5,991 nucleotides of DNA. Origin: Armatimonadetes bacterium RBG_19FT_COMBO_69_19. Lineage in GTDB: Bacteria > Sysuimicrobiota > Sysuimicrobiia > Sysuimicrobiales > Kaftiobacteriaceae. A model generated the notes under the pieces. That model was not told where the DNA came from. It did not search any database and was given only the letters and a program-made list of their open reading frames with translations. The translations under genes and the position numbers were made by a program. This document shows positions 5,896 through 5,991 of this stretch, piece by piece (the stretch's first letter is position 1; each line of letters begins with the position of its first letter). Location: contig MENB01000045.1 of the NCBI GenBank assembly GCA_001768125.1, forward strand, positions 460 through 6,450. Direction: 5' to 3'.

Positions 5896-5991
5896 TCACC
5901 GTACCGGCGGCCCGGCCTCCATCGCCAGGGTCACGATCGGCACCCGCGGATCCCGCTCGCTCCAGGTGGACTTGATCCAGGAGTAGGCCGG
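5896..5991 (-). CDS. C-terminal end of an unrecognised protein, cut by window edge
   Basis: Reading the minus strand from the right edge gives 31 codons ending in TGA at 5896-5898. The peptide begins PAYSWIKSTWSERDPRVPIV and continues TLAMEAGPPVR. The tail has two tryptophans, a charged ERDPR turn and a hydrophobic VPIVTLAM strand, so it looks like the end of a folded cytoplasmic enzyme, but I do not recognise the family. It lies in the same direction, 56 bp before the first permease, so it may be the preceding operon gene, for example a sugar enzyme or regulator. The reading frame is plausible, though short evidence leaves some chance that it is spurious. Confidence 0.55.
   Translation of the reverse strand, partial: PAYSWIKSTWSERDPRVPIVTLAMEAGPPVR

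Overview
The window is a single-direction sugar-transport operon. Every credible gene lies on the minus strand, so transcription runs from high to low coordinates, with short gaps. In transcription order it holds: the C-terminal end of an unrecognised protein (5896-5991); a CUT2-type sugar permease (4838-5839); a substrate-binding lipoprotein made of two tandem, nearly identical sugar-binding modules (2775-4703); a second, different permease (1670-2683); a single-domain ABC ATPase (887-1654); and a transaldolase/fructose-6-phosphate-aldolase family enzyme that runs off the left edge (1-851).

The DNA is GC-rich (about 60% or more by eye). The binding protein has a lipobox signal peptide followed by an Ala/Pro/Glu/Thr-rich tether. 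That style, with a CUT2 cassette and a transaldolase-like enzyme, resembles environmental Chloroflexota (Anaerolineae-like bacteria). This taxonomic reading is an inference from style only; the window has no marker gene.

Working model: the double-module lipoprotein captures a sugar or polyol outside the membrane. The two non-identical permeases form the channel, probably as a heterodimer. The ATPase, with one nucleotide-binding domain instead of the two fused in RbsA/XylG/MglA, would act as a homodimer. The transaldolase-family enzyme would process the phosphorylated intermediate. Its active site has Gln where E. coli transaldolase B has the catalytic Glu96, a feature of fructose-6-phosphate aldolase.

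The most unusual feature is the binding protein. Its two 281-residue modules align without gaps at about 80% identity, on an 867-bp period, and both keep all cysteines and predicted ligand residues. The gaps around its gene hold two tandem hairpins downstream and, upstream, an unused near-perfect Shine-Dalgarno sequence. The plus strand carries no believable gene, and I see no tRNA, rRNA, CRISPR array or insertion sequence.
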